This document shows positions 15,981 through 22,921 of a stretch of DNA of 64,000 nt, in pieces. The position numbers and the translations under genes were made by a program. Source of the DNA: Haloprofundus salinisoli (GTDB lineage: Archaea; Halobacteriota; Halobacteria; Halobacteriales; Haloferacaceae); the NCBI RefSeq assembly GCF_020097815.1, contig NZ_CP083663.1:434001-498000 (forward strand), read 5' to 3'. Positions within the stretch are counted from its first letter, which is position 1; the number at the start of each line of letters is the position of its first letter. The notes below the pieces were generated by a model. It saw only the letters and a program-made list of their open reading frames with translations. It searched no databases and had not been told where the DNA came from.

Positions 15981-17049
15981 ACGTACTGAATTGAACGGCG
16001 GTTTTTATAGTGGTGTCGTCGTCGTCGAACGCCCGCCCGAACTCGTCGAGGCCGTAGATTCCGGTGACGAGCGCGTCCAAGAGCCACTCCGGCATCGACG
16101 CCAGCGACTCGGTCGCCGCCTCGAAGTGCTTGACGTGGGAGTTGACGCTGCCGACGAGCGCCTTGTTGTGCAGGACGAGCTCGCTGTGGAACGCGCCTCC
16201 GTCGACTTCGAACTCCCAGTCGCTCGGCACGCCCAAGAGCGCCGCGACGCCGTTCGGCGCGAGCGCGTGAACCGACTGGAAGACGTGTTTCGGGAATCCG
16301 GTCGCCTCGTAGATGTAGTCCATCGGTTCGTGAACGTCGGGAATCTCGTCGACCGGCGTCTCTCGGGAGTCGACGTACGTCGCCCCCAATTTCTCGATGA
16401 CGTCGATGGTCGCGTCGGGGCGGTCGCGACGTCCTAGACAGTAGAGGCGGTCGGCGTCGTAGCCGTACTCGATACCGAGCATCGCCAGCGTGAGTAGGCC
16501 GAGACTCCCGTTGCCGAGCACGAGCGCCGTCTCGGGGTTCCACTCGAACGCGGAGCGCGAGGCGTAAGCGTGTTCGATGGCCTTCTCGGAGATGGAGACG
16601 GGTTCGACGAGGAAGCCGACCGACGCGAGCTCCGCGGGGATGGACACGAGATACTCCTCGGGACTCGTGAAGTACTCCGCCATGAAGCCGTGTGCGCCGT
16701 CGATGCCGCGTTCGTGGTACTCGCCCGCCGGGGCCATGTCGGGCTCGCCGCGCTCGAAGTACTCGTTGGGACCGTTCGGCGGCCGGCGAACGGTGGGAAC
16801 GACGACGTCGCCGCGTTCGAGGCCGGTGCCGTTGGGGTCCTCGACGACGCCGACGGCCTCGTGGCCGAGCACGAGATACTCCTCTCCCTCGGGGAACCCA
16901 CCGTGGCCCCCACTCAACACCTCGTGGTCGGTGCCGTCGACGCCGACGCGAAGCGTTCGGACGAGCGCTTCCCCCGTCGACGGCTCCGGCTTCGGGACGT
17001 CGACGACGCTCGGTTTCCCGTCTCCCTCGTACACCGCTATCGCTTTCAT
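15964..17049 (-). CDS. gdh: Glucose 1-dehydrogenase (semiphosphorylative Entner-Doudoroff pathway)
   Basis: A 361-residue zinc-dependent medium-chain dehydrogenase that oxidises glucose to gluconolactone, the first step of haloarchaeal glucose breakdown. Visible features are the GHEAVGVVED zinc/structural region, the DMAPAGEYHERGIDG block typical of archaeal glucose dehydrogenases, and the Rossmann segment ALVLGNGSLGLLTLAML. It starts at MKAIAVYEGD. The gene overlaps gfcR at its end, and the cupin gene follows, so the three form one unit. A TATA box lies 31-41 bases before the start. Confidence 0.92.
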   Translation of the reverse strand: MKAIAVYEGDGKPSVVDVPKPEPSTGEALVRTLRVGVDGTDHEVLSGGHGGFPEGEEYLVLGHEAVGVVEDPNGTGLERGDVVVPTVRRPPNGPNEYFERGEPDMAPAGEYHERGIDGAHGFMAEYFTSPEEYLVSIPAELASVGFLVEPVSISEKAIEHAYASRSAFEWNPETALVLGNGSLGLLTLAMLGIEYGYDADRLYCLGRRDRPDATIDVIEKLGATYVDSRETPVDEIPDVHEPMDYIYEATGFPKHVFQSVHALAPNGVAALLGVPSDWEFEVDGGAFHSELVLHNKALVGSVNSHVKHFEAATESLASMPEWLLDALVTGIYGLDEFGRAFDDDDTTIKTAVQFSTYEERR

Positions 17050-17079
17050 ACTCGGGCTAAGATCCTGACCACCAAAACA

Positions 17080-17090
17080 TTTATTCTATA
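17080..17090 (-). promoter_or_regulatory. TATA box of the gdh-gfcR operon
   Basis: TATAGAATAAA on the minus strand, centred 36 bases before the gdh ATG, predicting a leader of about 10 bases. An inverted pair GATCCT (17061-17066) and AGGATC (17104-17109) brackets it. These could be regulator half-sites, though the spacing is wide. Confidence 0.5.
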
Positions 17091-17281
17091 CCGAGTAAAC
17101 ACTAGGATCGTCGGTGAGCGCCGTGCGCGACGCTTCAGCCCCGTCGCGTGACTCGCAACCGCGAGCGTCATCCAGCCAGCCACGTGAGCGCTCACCGCCA
17201 CCCCGTGGCTCTTTCGCGGCTCTTCTTCGGAAGCGAGCGTCCGCAACGGAGTTTATCCGACGCGGTGTCCTACAGTAGAGG

Positions 17282-18022
17282 GTGTGCACACTAACGCTCG
17301 CGTGGCAGGTGTTTCCAGACGCGCCCGTCGTCGTCGCGGCCAACCGCGACGAAGCGTTCGGCCGCCCCTCGGAACCCCCGGCGCGCATCGAGGACGATCC
17401 GGCAGTCGTCGCCCCGCGCGACGCCGAGGCGGGCGGCACGTGGGTCGGCTACAACGAGCACGGTCTGTTCGTCGGCATCACGAACCGATGGATAGACGCA
17501 GACCCGGCGGCGGACCGCTCCCGCGGACTGCTCGTCCGCGACGCACTCCGTCGGGAGTCCGCCGAAGCCGCCGCCCGGTTCGTCGAACGCGAACTCGACG
17601 AGCGGAGCTACGACGGCTTCAACCTCGTCGTCGCCGACGCGAACGCGGCGTTTCTCTTCGAGTGGGACGGCCGTCTCCGCGTCCCGCGGTTCGACCCCGG
17701 CGTCCACGTCGTCGTCAACGTCGGTGCCGACGACTCCTTCACCATCCCGTCGTTCCGCGCCGAAGCGGGCGAACGACAGGCCGAGAACGCCCGCCGCCTC
17801 CGCGAGGCGCTGCAGCCCGAGCCCGGCGAGTCCTCGGAGGCGTGGCACGACCGGGCGGCGTCGGCGCTCGGAAACCACGAGTACGGCGTGTGCATCCACG
17901 GAGACGGTTTTGGGACTCGGTCCTCGTCGCTCGTCGCCATCGGCGAGGAGGGCGCGAGCTATCGGTTCGCCGACGGCCCCCCCTGCGAAACCGACTACGT
18001 TCCGGTCGAAAGCCACATTTAA
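17282..18022 (+). CDS. NRDE family protein (TANGO2-like)
   Basis: A 246-residue protein of the NRDE/TANGO2 family, named for the motif visible here as ANRDEAFGRP (residues 19-28). The GTG start gives MCTLTLAW, so Cys2 would be the N-terminal nucleophile of an Ntn-hydrolase-like fold after Met removal. Eukaryotic TANGO2 is linked to haem and lipid handling; the prokaryotic role is unclear. A TATA-like GTTTATCC is centred about 30 bases before the GTG. It points away from gdh, so a divergent promoter region separates them. Confidence 0.85.
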   Translation: MCTLTLAWQVFPDAPVVVAANRDEAFGRPSEPPARIEDDPAVVAPRDAEAGGTWVGYNEHGLFVGITNRWIDADPAADRSRGLLVRDALRRESAEAAARFVERELDERSYDGFNLVVADANAAFLFEWDGRLRVPRFDPGVHVVVNVGADDSFTIPSFRAEAGERQAENARRLREALQPEPGESSEAWHDRAASALGNHEYGVCIHGDGFGTRSSSLVAIGEEGASYRFADGPPCETDYVPVESHI

Positions 18023-18023
18023 G
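18016..18023 (+). promoter_or_regulatory. TATA-like box of the 18.05-kb microORF transcript
   Basis: CATTTAAG, centred 29 bases before the ATG at 18048 and overlapping the stop codon of the NRDE gene. The distance fits leaderless transcription of the microORF. Confidence 0.45.
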
Positions 18024-18047
18024 CGGGTCGCCGGACGTGTATCCAGT

Positions 18048-18086
18048 ATGAATCTGCGCACGCCACAGACGGAGGTGTCCGCGTGA
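18048..18086 (+). CDS. Putative 12-residue upstream microORF (leader peptide)
   Basis: ATG followed by 11 sense codons and TGA, encoding MNLRTPQTEVSA. The TGA overlaps the GTG start of the next gene in a GTGA junction. A TATA-like box is at leaderless distance, and a Shine-Dalgarno sequence for the next gene lies within it. This suggests that ribosomes load on the leaderless ATG and re-initiate on the downstream regulator gene. It could instead be a chance ORF in a short leader; there is no comparative evidence here. Confidence 0.4.
   Translation: MNLRTPQTEVSA
18071..18077 (+). promoter_or_regulatory. Strong Shine-Dalgarno sequence deciding the GTG start at 18083
   Basis: GGAGGTG, the full complement of the archaeal 16S rRNA 3' end, is placed 5 bases before GTG at 18083. 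This strongly supports that start. It is notable because many first genes in haloarchaeal transcripts are leaderless. Confidence 0.7.
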
Positions 18087-18436
18087 GCGCCACGAACCTC
18101 GAAGCGGACCTCACCACCGAGGAACGCCGCGGACTCGAGCTCATCCGCGAGACGCGGGGCATCCACCAGAGCGACTTCTGGAAGCAACTCGACATCGGCT
18201 CTCGAAAGGGGAGCCGCATCGCCGAGCGACTCGCCGAGACGGGTCTCATCAAGCGCTCGGAGACCGTCTACGAGGGCCACAACACCTACTTCCTCGAACC
18301 GGCGGCCCGCGACCTCGACTTCTCGCTGTTGATGGCCGGCGACATGCTCTCGCCGTACATCGGCGAGGAGGAGATCGATCCCAAGAGCGACGCCTTCTCG
18401 CAGTGGCTGATGAACCTCGCGTACGACGAGTACTAA
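18083..18436 (+). CDS. Winged-helix (MarR-like) transcriptional regulator
   Basis: A 117-residue protein with a winged helix at about residues 10-75: RRGLELIRETRGIHQSDFWK, the recognition part DIGSRKGSRIAERLAETGLI, and the wing KRSETVYEGHNTYFLEP. The C-terminal 35 residues are acidic and probably mediate dimer contacts. This resembles compact MarR/Lrp-type haloarchaeal regulators. The GTG start is preceded by a perfect Shine-Dalgarno sequence and the microORF. Targets unknown. Confidence 0.82.
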   Translation: MSATNLEADLTTEERRGLELIRETRGIHQSDFWKQLDIGSRKGSRIAERLAETGLIKRSETVYEGHNTYFLEPAARDLDFSLLMAGDMLSPYIGEEEIDPKSDAFSQWLMNLAYDEY

Positions 18437-18466
18437 CTCCTGTTTCTCGATCCGTGTTCTTTCGCG

Positions 18467-18901
18467 CTACTCGGTTCTGAGATACATCGCTTTCGACGCC
18501 GGTCTGGTCTCCTCGAAGCCGAAGCGCTCGTAGAAGCCGTCCACGTCGGCGACGAGGTTGACGTACGCGTTCGCCGGTGTCTCCTCGTCGAGAAACGCGA
18601 GGAGTTCGTCCAGTATCTTCGTCCCCAGGCCTTCGCCCCGATGGTCGGGGAGGACGGCCATATCGACAATCTGGTAGACGGTCCCGCCATCCCCGACGAT
18701 TCGACCCATCCCGACGGGCGTCTCGTTGGCCTCTCCGTCGCTTTCGCTCGCGCCGTCGACGGCGAACGCGGTCACCGCGTAGAGGCTGTTCGGCAGGCCG
18801 CGCTCGGCACCCGCACGAGAGCGCGGACTCATCCCGGCGGCCTCGCGGAGCGACAGATACGTCTCGACCGAGGGTAGCGTCGCTCGAACGTCGTAATGCA
18901 T
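18467..18901 (-). CDS. GNAT family N-acetyltransferase
   Basis: A 144-residue acyl-CoA-dependent acetyltransferase. The acetyl-CoA motif A is clear: DMAVLPDHRGEGLGTKILDELL (Q/RxxGxG/A form), and motif B is seen as DGFYERFGFEET. Substrate unknown. It lies 61 bases downstream of the proteasome alpha gene on the same strand and may be read-through expressed with it. Confidence 0.87.
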   Translation of the reverse strand: MHYDVRATLPSVETYLSLREAAGMSPRSRAGAERGLPNSLYAVTAFAVDGASESDGEANETPVGMGRIVGDGGTVYQIVDMAVLPDHRGEGLGTKILDELLAFLDEETPANAYVNLVADVDGFYERFGFEETRPASKAMYLRTE

Positions 18902-18962
18902 ACCGGAGAAACGCCGCGGGGGGGAGAGTTCGGTTTCGGTTCGCTGCGGGCGGAGGAGTCGT

Positions 18963-19715
18963 TTACTCGGCGTCCTCGTCGTCGCTCGACAGCAGGTCGT
19001 GTTCGGAGAGATACGACTCGATTTCGTCGGTGGAGCGCTCGGTGTACTGCTCGGACTCCACGTCGATGGTGGCGAGGCCGACGCCCTCCGGTTGGAGACC
19101 CTCGTCGTTCGACTCCGCGAGCGCCGAGAGCGCGAGGCCGATACCGCCGTCGAGGTCCGCGTCCTCGGTGTAGTGCTCTTCGAGGTAATCGCGGATATCT
19201 GCGCGGTTCGCGCCGATGGAGAGCGCCTGCCACTCGTACGGCGTCCCCGACGGATCCGTCTCGAACAGGCGCGGTTCGCCGTTCTCGATGCCGCCGACGA
19301 TGAGCGCGACGCCGAAGGGGCGCGCGCCGCCGACCTGCGTGTACTGCTGGATGTGGTCGGTGACCTCCTTCGTCAGCGACTCGATGCCGATGGCCTCGCC
19401 GTAGCGGAGGCGGTTGACCTGCGCGCGTTGGCGGGCGAAATCGATGAGTTGGCGCGCGTCGGCGACGTGACCGGCCGAGGCGATGCCGACGTGTTCGTCG
19501 GCCTTGTGGAGTTTTTCGACGCTCGAGGGCTCCATCAGCGGTGAGCGACTGCGTTTGTCCGCAGCCAGCACGACGCCGCCGGCGGTTCGGACGCCGACGC
19601 TCGCCGTGCCTCGCTTGACTGCCTCGCGTGCGTACTCGACCTGGTACAGTCGGCCGTCGGGCGAGAAGATGGTGATGCCGCGGTCGTACGCCTGCTGTTG
19701 CGCTTGTCCCTGCAT
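18963..19715 (-). CDS. psmA: Proteasome alpha subunit
   Basis: A 250-residue outer-ring subunit of the 20S proteasome; alpha rings gate entry to the proteolytic chamber. The N-terminus MQGQAQQQAYDRGITIFSPD matches haloarchaeal alpha subunits, including the YDR gate motif, and the RPFGVALIVGG block is present. The C-terminus is acidic (DDEDAE). I start at ATG 19715; a GTG at 19724 would add three residues and overlap the preceding stop. It is last in the Rpp30-methyltransferase-Pop5-proteasome string, an arrangement in line with the archaeal exosome/proteasome superoperon (established knowledge), here without exosome genes. Confidence 0.95.
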   Translation of the reverse strand: MQGQAQQQAYDRGITIFSPDGRLYQVEYAREAVKRGTASVGVRTAGGVVLAADKRSRSPLMEPSSVEKLHKADEHVGIASAGHVADARQLIDFARQRAQVNRLRYGEAIGIESLTKEVTDHIQQYTQVGGARPFGVALIVGGIENGEPRLFETDPSGTPYEWQALSIGANRADIRDYLEEHYTEDADLDGGIGLALSALAESNDEGLQPEGVGLATIDVESEQYTERSTDEIESYLSEHDLLSSDDEDAE

Positions 19716-19720
19716 AGGTA

Positions 19721-20200
19721 TCACTCGAAATCGAGTTCCGTCGCGCCGAGAACGCCCGAGGGGAGGCGGACGAAGCGTACGTCGTCGCGTACGACCGCCG
19801 GCCGCTCGGAACCCTCGAACACGACCTGTCTCTTCTCGGAAGATGCGGCCGCGCCGCGTAAATAGCTTTCTTCACAGGCGCGCACGGTTCCGGAGACGCC
19901 GCGGACGCGCACCCCGATTTCGGCGTCGCCGACGCTGTTCAGACAGGCGAGCGCGGCGCGGGCGTCGTCGACGCGGCCGCGTCGGACGCGGACGACCGCT
20001 TCACCGACGCCATCGCCGAGTTCGAAGCCGTACACCGTGAGGTCGGCGTCGGCGCTCCCGACGTCGCCGAGCAGGTTCTGGGCGGCGTACCAGAGCTCGC
20101 GCTGGAACTCACCGCGGCCGAACCCCGCGTCGGGCCACGTTTCGATCCCGACCGCGAGATAGCGCCAGCGCGGTCGGAGATGCTTCGGCAGGTGCTTCAT
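19721..20200 (-). CDS. rnp2: Ribonuclease P protein component 2 (Pop5 family)
   Basis: A 159-residue protein subunit of archaeal RNase P, which trims tRNA 5' leaders. The opening KHLPKHLRPRWRYLAVGIE and the RVRRGRVDDARAALACL segment are typical of Pop5. Pop5 pairs with Rpp30, encoded two genes upstream, to form the catalytic-core activating pair, so their co-localisation is functional. It ends 5 bases before the proteasome alpha start. Confidence 0.88.
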   Translation of the reverse strand: MKHLPKHLRPRWRYLAVGIETWPDAGFGRGEFQRELWYAAQNLLGDVGSADADLTVYGFELGDGVGEAVVRVRRGRVDDARAALACLNSVGDAEIGVRVRGVSGTVRACEESYLRGAAASSEKRQVVFEGSERPAVVRDDVRFVRLPSGVLGATELDFE

Positions 20201-20209
20201 CGGCGGTGG

Positions 20210-20848
20210 TTACTCGTCGCTTCCGTCGGAGTCGTCGCCCCCGCCGAACCGCTCGGCGACGAGCACGCCCACCTGGTCGTGGACCCGCTCGACGGCCGTC
20301 AGCGCGAACCCGGCACCGGTGAGACAGTCGACGAGGTGACCGACCGTCGAGGGGTCGTCGACCTCGGGACTGTAGAACGGCTCTTCGGGGTCGGGTTCGC
20401 CGAAGAACATCACGTCGCCGAGGACGAACTTCCGGGGCCGGAGCTCCGCGATGACCTCGATGGCCTCGCGCTTCTGCTCGTCGGAGAGGTGGTGCATGGC
20501 GAAGTTCGAGACCACCACGTCGACCTCGCCCTCGTAGTCGGGTTCGCGGAACGACCCGCGGCCGAACTCGACGTTCGCTATCCCCTGTTCCCCGGCTTTC
20601 GTTTCCGCCTGTTCCATCATCCCCTCGCTGATGTCGCGGCCGACGACGCGCTTCGCCTTCGGCGCGAGCGCGAGCGCGATGGCGCCGGTGCCGGTGCCCA
20701 AGTCGAGCACCACGTCGTCGGGGCCGGGGTCGGCGTGGTCGACGACGAGTGACGCGCAGGCCTTGTACTCGTCGGAGTCCTGGCTCTCGTCGTAGTCGGC
20801 GGCGATCTTCGAGAAGCGGGCGGCGTGTTCTTCAACCGTCTTCTTCAT
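20210..20848 (-). CDS. Class I SAM-dependent methyltransferase
   Basis: A 212-residue Rossmann methyltransferase. Motif I is DVVLDLGTGTGAIALALAP, and motif IV-like DVVVSNFAMHHLSD follows. The overall pattern is like UbiE/small-molecule methyltransferases, with no RNA-binding domain. It sits between the two RNase P protein genes and overlaps rnp3 by 17 bases; this association suggests an RNA or translation link but does not prove it. Confidence 0.86.
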   Translation of the reverse strand: MKKTVEEHAARFSKIAADYDESQDSDEYKACASLVVDHADPGPDDVVLDLGTGTGAIALALAPKAKRVVGRDISEGMMEQAETKAGEQGIANVEFGRGSFREPDYEGEVDVVVSNFAMHHLSDEQKREAIEVIAELRPRKFVLGDVMFFGEPDPEEPFYSPEVDDPSTVGHLVDCLTGAGFALTAVERVHDQVGVLVAERFGGGDDSDGSDE

Positions 20849-21530
20849 ACCTGCCTCGTTTGACCCCCGGGGCTATGAACGACTCGGACGTTCGCTCGCG
20901 GTTTCGCGCCGCGAGGCGGCCCCACTCGCGGAGGCCGGTCTCCATCTGGTCGGCGGAGAACCCCACGCGTTCGCCGACGGCGACGAGTTCCCGCGGCGCG
21001 CGCAGTTGCAGGTGCGAGGTGGGGTTCGCGCTGACGACGAACGGGACGTCGTAGTACTCGACGAGTTCGCGGAGTTTCCGCATCGACTTGAGCGCCTGTA
21101 CGCGCCGGCCGCCGTCGGCGCGGAGCACCCGTCGAAAGTCGAACTCGACGCGGACGCCGTTTCGTTTCGCGGATTTGGCGAGCACGTGGTTGAAGTCGCC
21201 GCCGGCCATCGGCCGCGACAGCACGTCGATTCGCGCCTGCTCGGTGGCGAAGCGGTTCAGTTTGTCGTCGCCGCCGCGGAGAATCAGGAGTGTGGTCTTC
21301 GGCCGGAAGTTCCCGACCGACCCGCTTGCTTGCTCGGGGTTCGCGGCGACGACTTCGACGGCGTCGACGACGTCGACTCCGTAGCGGTCGCTCGCGCGCT
21401 CGCAGGCGTCGACGTCGGGTGCGCTCTGCGACCGGACGACGACGCCCTCGAAACCGTAGTCGGCCGCGGTGCGGGCGAAGCGCGAGGGGGTGCTGTCGCC
21501 GTCGGGGTAGGCGTGGACCGCTTCGTACAT
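20832..21530 (-). CDS. rnp3: Ribonuclease P protein component 3 (Rpp30 family)
   Basis: A 232-residue TIM-barrel-like RNase P subunit. The start MYEAVHAYPDGD, the RPKTTLLILRGGDDKLNRFA block and EFDFRRVLRADG match archaeal Rpp30. It partners Pop5 (19721-20200). A TATA-like ACAAAAATC on the minus strand (21545-21555) lies at leaderless distance, making this the first gene of the operon. Confidence 0.9.
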   Translation of the reverse strand: MYEAVHAYPDGDSTPSRFARTAADYGFEGVVVRSQSAPDVDACERASDRYGVDVVDAVEVVAANPEQASGSVGNFRPKTTLLILRGGDDKLNRFATEQARIDVLSRPMAGGDFNHVLAKSAKRNGVRVEFDFRRVLRADGGRRVQALKSMRKLRELVEYYDVPFVVSANPTSHLQLRAPRELVAVGERVGFSADQMETGLREWGRLAARNRERTSESFIAPGVKRGRYEEDG

Positions 21531-21670
21531 CTTGGGCTGTCTGATTTTTGTCGTCGTTGTGGGTGCTTGTCGGTTTCGGGATTTAGCGGGGGCTGTGGTC
21601 CGGTCCTGTCACCGTGTTGTGCGTAGCGGTTACACCCTGTCTCCCCTCTGTAGACACACAGACGTGTTGG

Positions 21671-22321
21671 CTAGTACGTGTAGTAGAGCAGTATCGGTGA
21701 CCCTGCACCGGGTCCCGCAAGCTGACGGCAGAGATTGTAGATGGTCTCTACTGCGTGTCCGACGACTGCGTTCCGTCCCTGCTCTCGTTTATCCAGAGTC
21801 TCGTAGAACGTCGGGAGCTTCGGGAGTACCGGCTCCAACGCACCCGACATCTCACTCAGTTCGTCTCCCTGGAGGAAACCACCGTGGCCGAGGCGGTACT
21901 CTGTCCCACCGACGACGAACGGAACCCACTCGCTGTCACCTATTCCTCCGAGCAATTTCTGCCACAGTGCGTGAGCAACGGGTGACTCTTCTTCGAGGAA
22001 GTCACAGAATCTCCGGCTGAGAACTCTCCACGACGGTTGCCAGTACGCCATCGAGTAGATGACCGGGCTTCTGAGAGCGGGGTTCCCCTCGACACACAGT
22101 GCAAACTCAGCGAAGTCGAAGGGGTTTTTCGCCGGAGGGAGTTCGAGTGTTTCGTACAGTTCTGAGAGGGATTCCGCTGACCGACGAAGCAGTTCGAGGT
22201 GTCTAGGAGTTGCGTCGCCGAGAAGATGCTCCATTCCCCAGCGTGTGTAGTAGGCAGTATCGACCGCAGTTGGATGAACTGCATCCATATCTACGGCCAG
22301 AAACGCACAGTCGGTACTCAT
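21671..22321 (-). CDS. Hypothetical soluble protein, atypical composition
   Basis: A 216-residue protein with no family I recognise. It starts MSTDCAFLAVDMDAVHPTAV and is helix-rich with many aromatic residues (for example YSMAYWQPSWRVLSRRFCDF). Its GC content and its charge are lower than those of neighbouring genes, which suggests recent acquisition. An inverted repeat lies 5 bases upstream of the start (22327-22347). Transcription is toward the RNase P operon but separate. Longer in-frame readings upstream are arginine-rich and were rejected. Confidence 0.62.
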   Translation of the reverse strand: MSTDCAFLAVDMDAVHPTAVDTAYYTRWGMEHLLGDATPRHLELLRRSAESLSELYETLELPPAKNPFDFAEFALCVEGNPALRSPVIYSMAYWQPSWRVLSRRFCDFLEEESPVAHALWQKLLGGIGDSEWVPFVVGGTEYRLGHGGFLQGDELSEMSGALEPVLPKLPTFYETLDKREQGRNAVVGHAVETIYNLCRQLAGPGAGSPILLYYTY

Positions 22322-22326
22322 TAGAT

Positions 22327-22347
22327 GAAGTTGCACAGGACAACTTC
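22327..22347. promoter_or_regulatory. Inverted repeat adjacent to the 22321 start codon
   Basis: GAAGTTG-N7-CAACTTC, perfect 7-base arms, 5 bases before the start. Its position covers the expected start site of a leaderless mRNA, as an operator would. Confidence 0.4.
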
Positions 22348-22463
22348 TTGAATAGATGGGCATTTCGCCGATGTTTCCTAAAGCGGTACCTAACGAGCGA
22401 GTCGAACACGGCTGCCGGGCGCACCGAGACGACCGCACCGCCGCCTCAGACCTCCCCAGCCTC

Positions 22464-22487
22464 GTCGGGCGCATAAACGCGCCCGAC
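22464..22487. repeat. Perfect 9-bp hairpin with AT-rich loop
   Basis: GTCGGGCGC-ATAAAC-GCGCCCGAC. The stem is GC-rich and the loop AT-rich. It stands 143 bases from the nearest start codon. It may be a hairpin of a non-coding transcript, a protein-binding palindrome or a terminator relic. Confidence 0.5.
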
Positions 22488-22626
22488 TCCCTCGCGCATC
22501 TCTCGGGCGGACGGAGCCACCCTCCGGCGCGCGCCGCTGCAACTCTCACCTTCGTCTCGACCCGACCTGCGTCCGTCGCCACCCCGCAACCCGGCGTTTT
22601 TCGCTACTCTCGCTCACAGCGAACGG

Positions 22627-22637
22627 AAAATACATAT
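22627..22637 (+). promoter_or_regulatory. TATA box of the 22660 membrane-protein gene
   Basis: AAAATACATAT, centred 28 bases before the ATG, predicts a leaderless mRNA and supports the start. Confidence 0.6.
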
Positions 22638-22659
22638 CGACGAACTGACGACCGGAATC

Positions 22660-22881
22660 ATGGCAACGGACGTACAGGTGTTCGGTGTGCTGCTGCTGTC
22701 GTTCGGTCTCCCGAGCGCGGTCTGGCCCTCCCGGGTGGCGAAGTTCGAAGAACGACTCGACTCCATCGGAAGCAAGCGCTCGTGGTCCGAAATCGAACCG
22801 GCCGACTGGAAAGTTAGCCTCACGCGCGTCGCCGGAATCGTGATGGTGCTCGTCGGAATCGTCTGGGTGGTCTCCCCGTAG
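22660..22881 (+). CDS. Small two-helix membrane protein, function unknown
   Basis: A 73-residue protein with hydrophobic helices at about residues 5-22 and 53-70 and a charged loop containing PSRVAKFEERLDSIGSKRSW. I recognise the general type (similar small proteins occur across haloarchaea) but no function. The TATA box at leaderless distance supports expression. It is convergent with the folate gene. Confidence 0.72.
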   Translation: MATDVQVFGVLLLSFGLPSAVWPSRVAKFEERLDSIGSKRSWSEIEPADWKVSLTRVAGIVMVLVGIVWVVSP

Positions 22882-22921
22882 CTCCTCTGCCGACTCCGGT
22901 TCGAGGCTGCGCTCGTCTCCT

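Larger units (their letters stand above)
22322..22659. other. Intergenic region with two strong inverted repeats
   Basis: No gene seen. It contains the inverted repeat next to the 22321 start, a perfect 9-base-pair hairpin at 22464-22487, and at its right end the TATA box of the gene at 22660. Confidence 0.5.
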
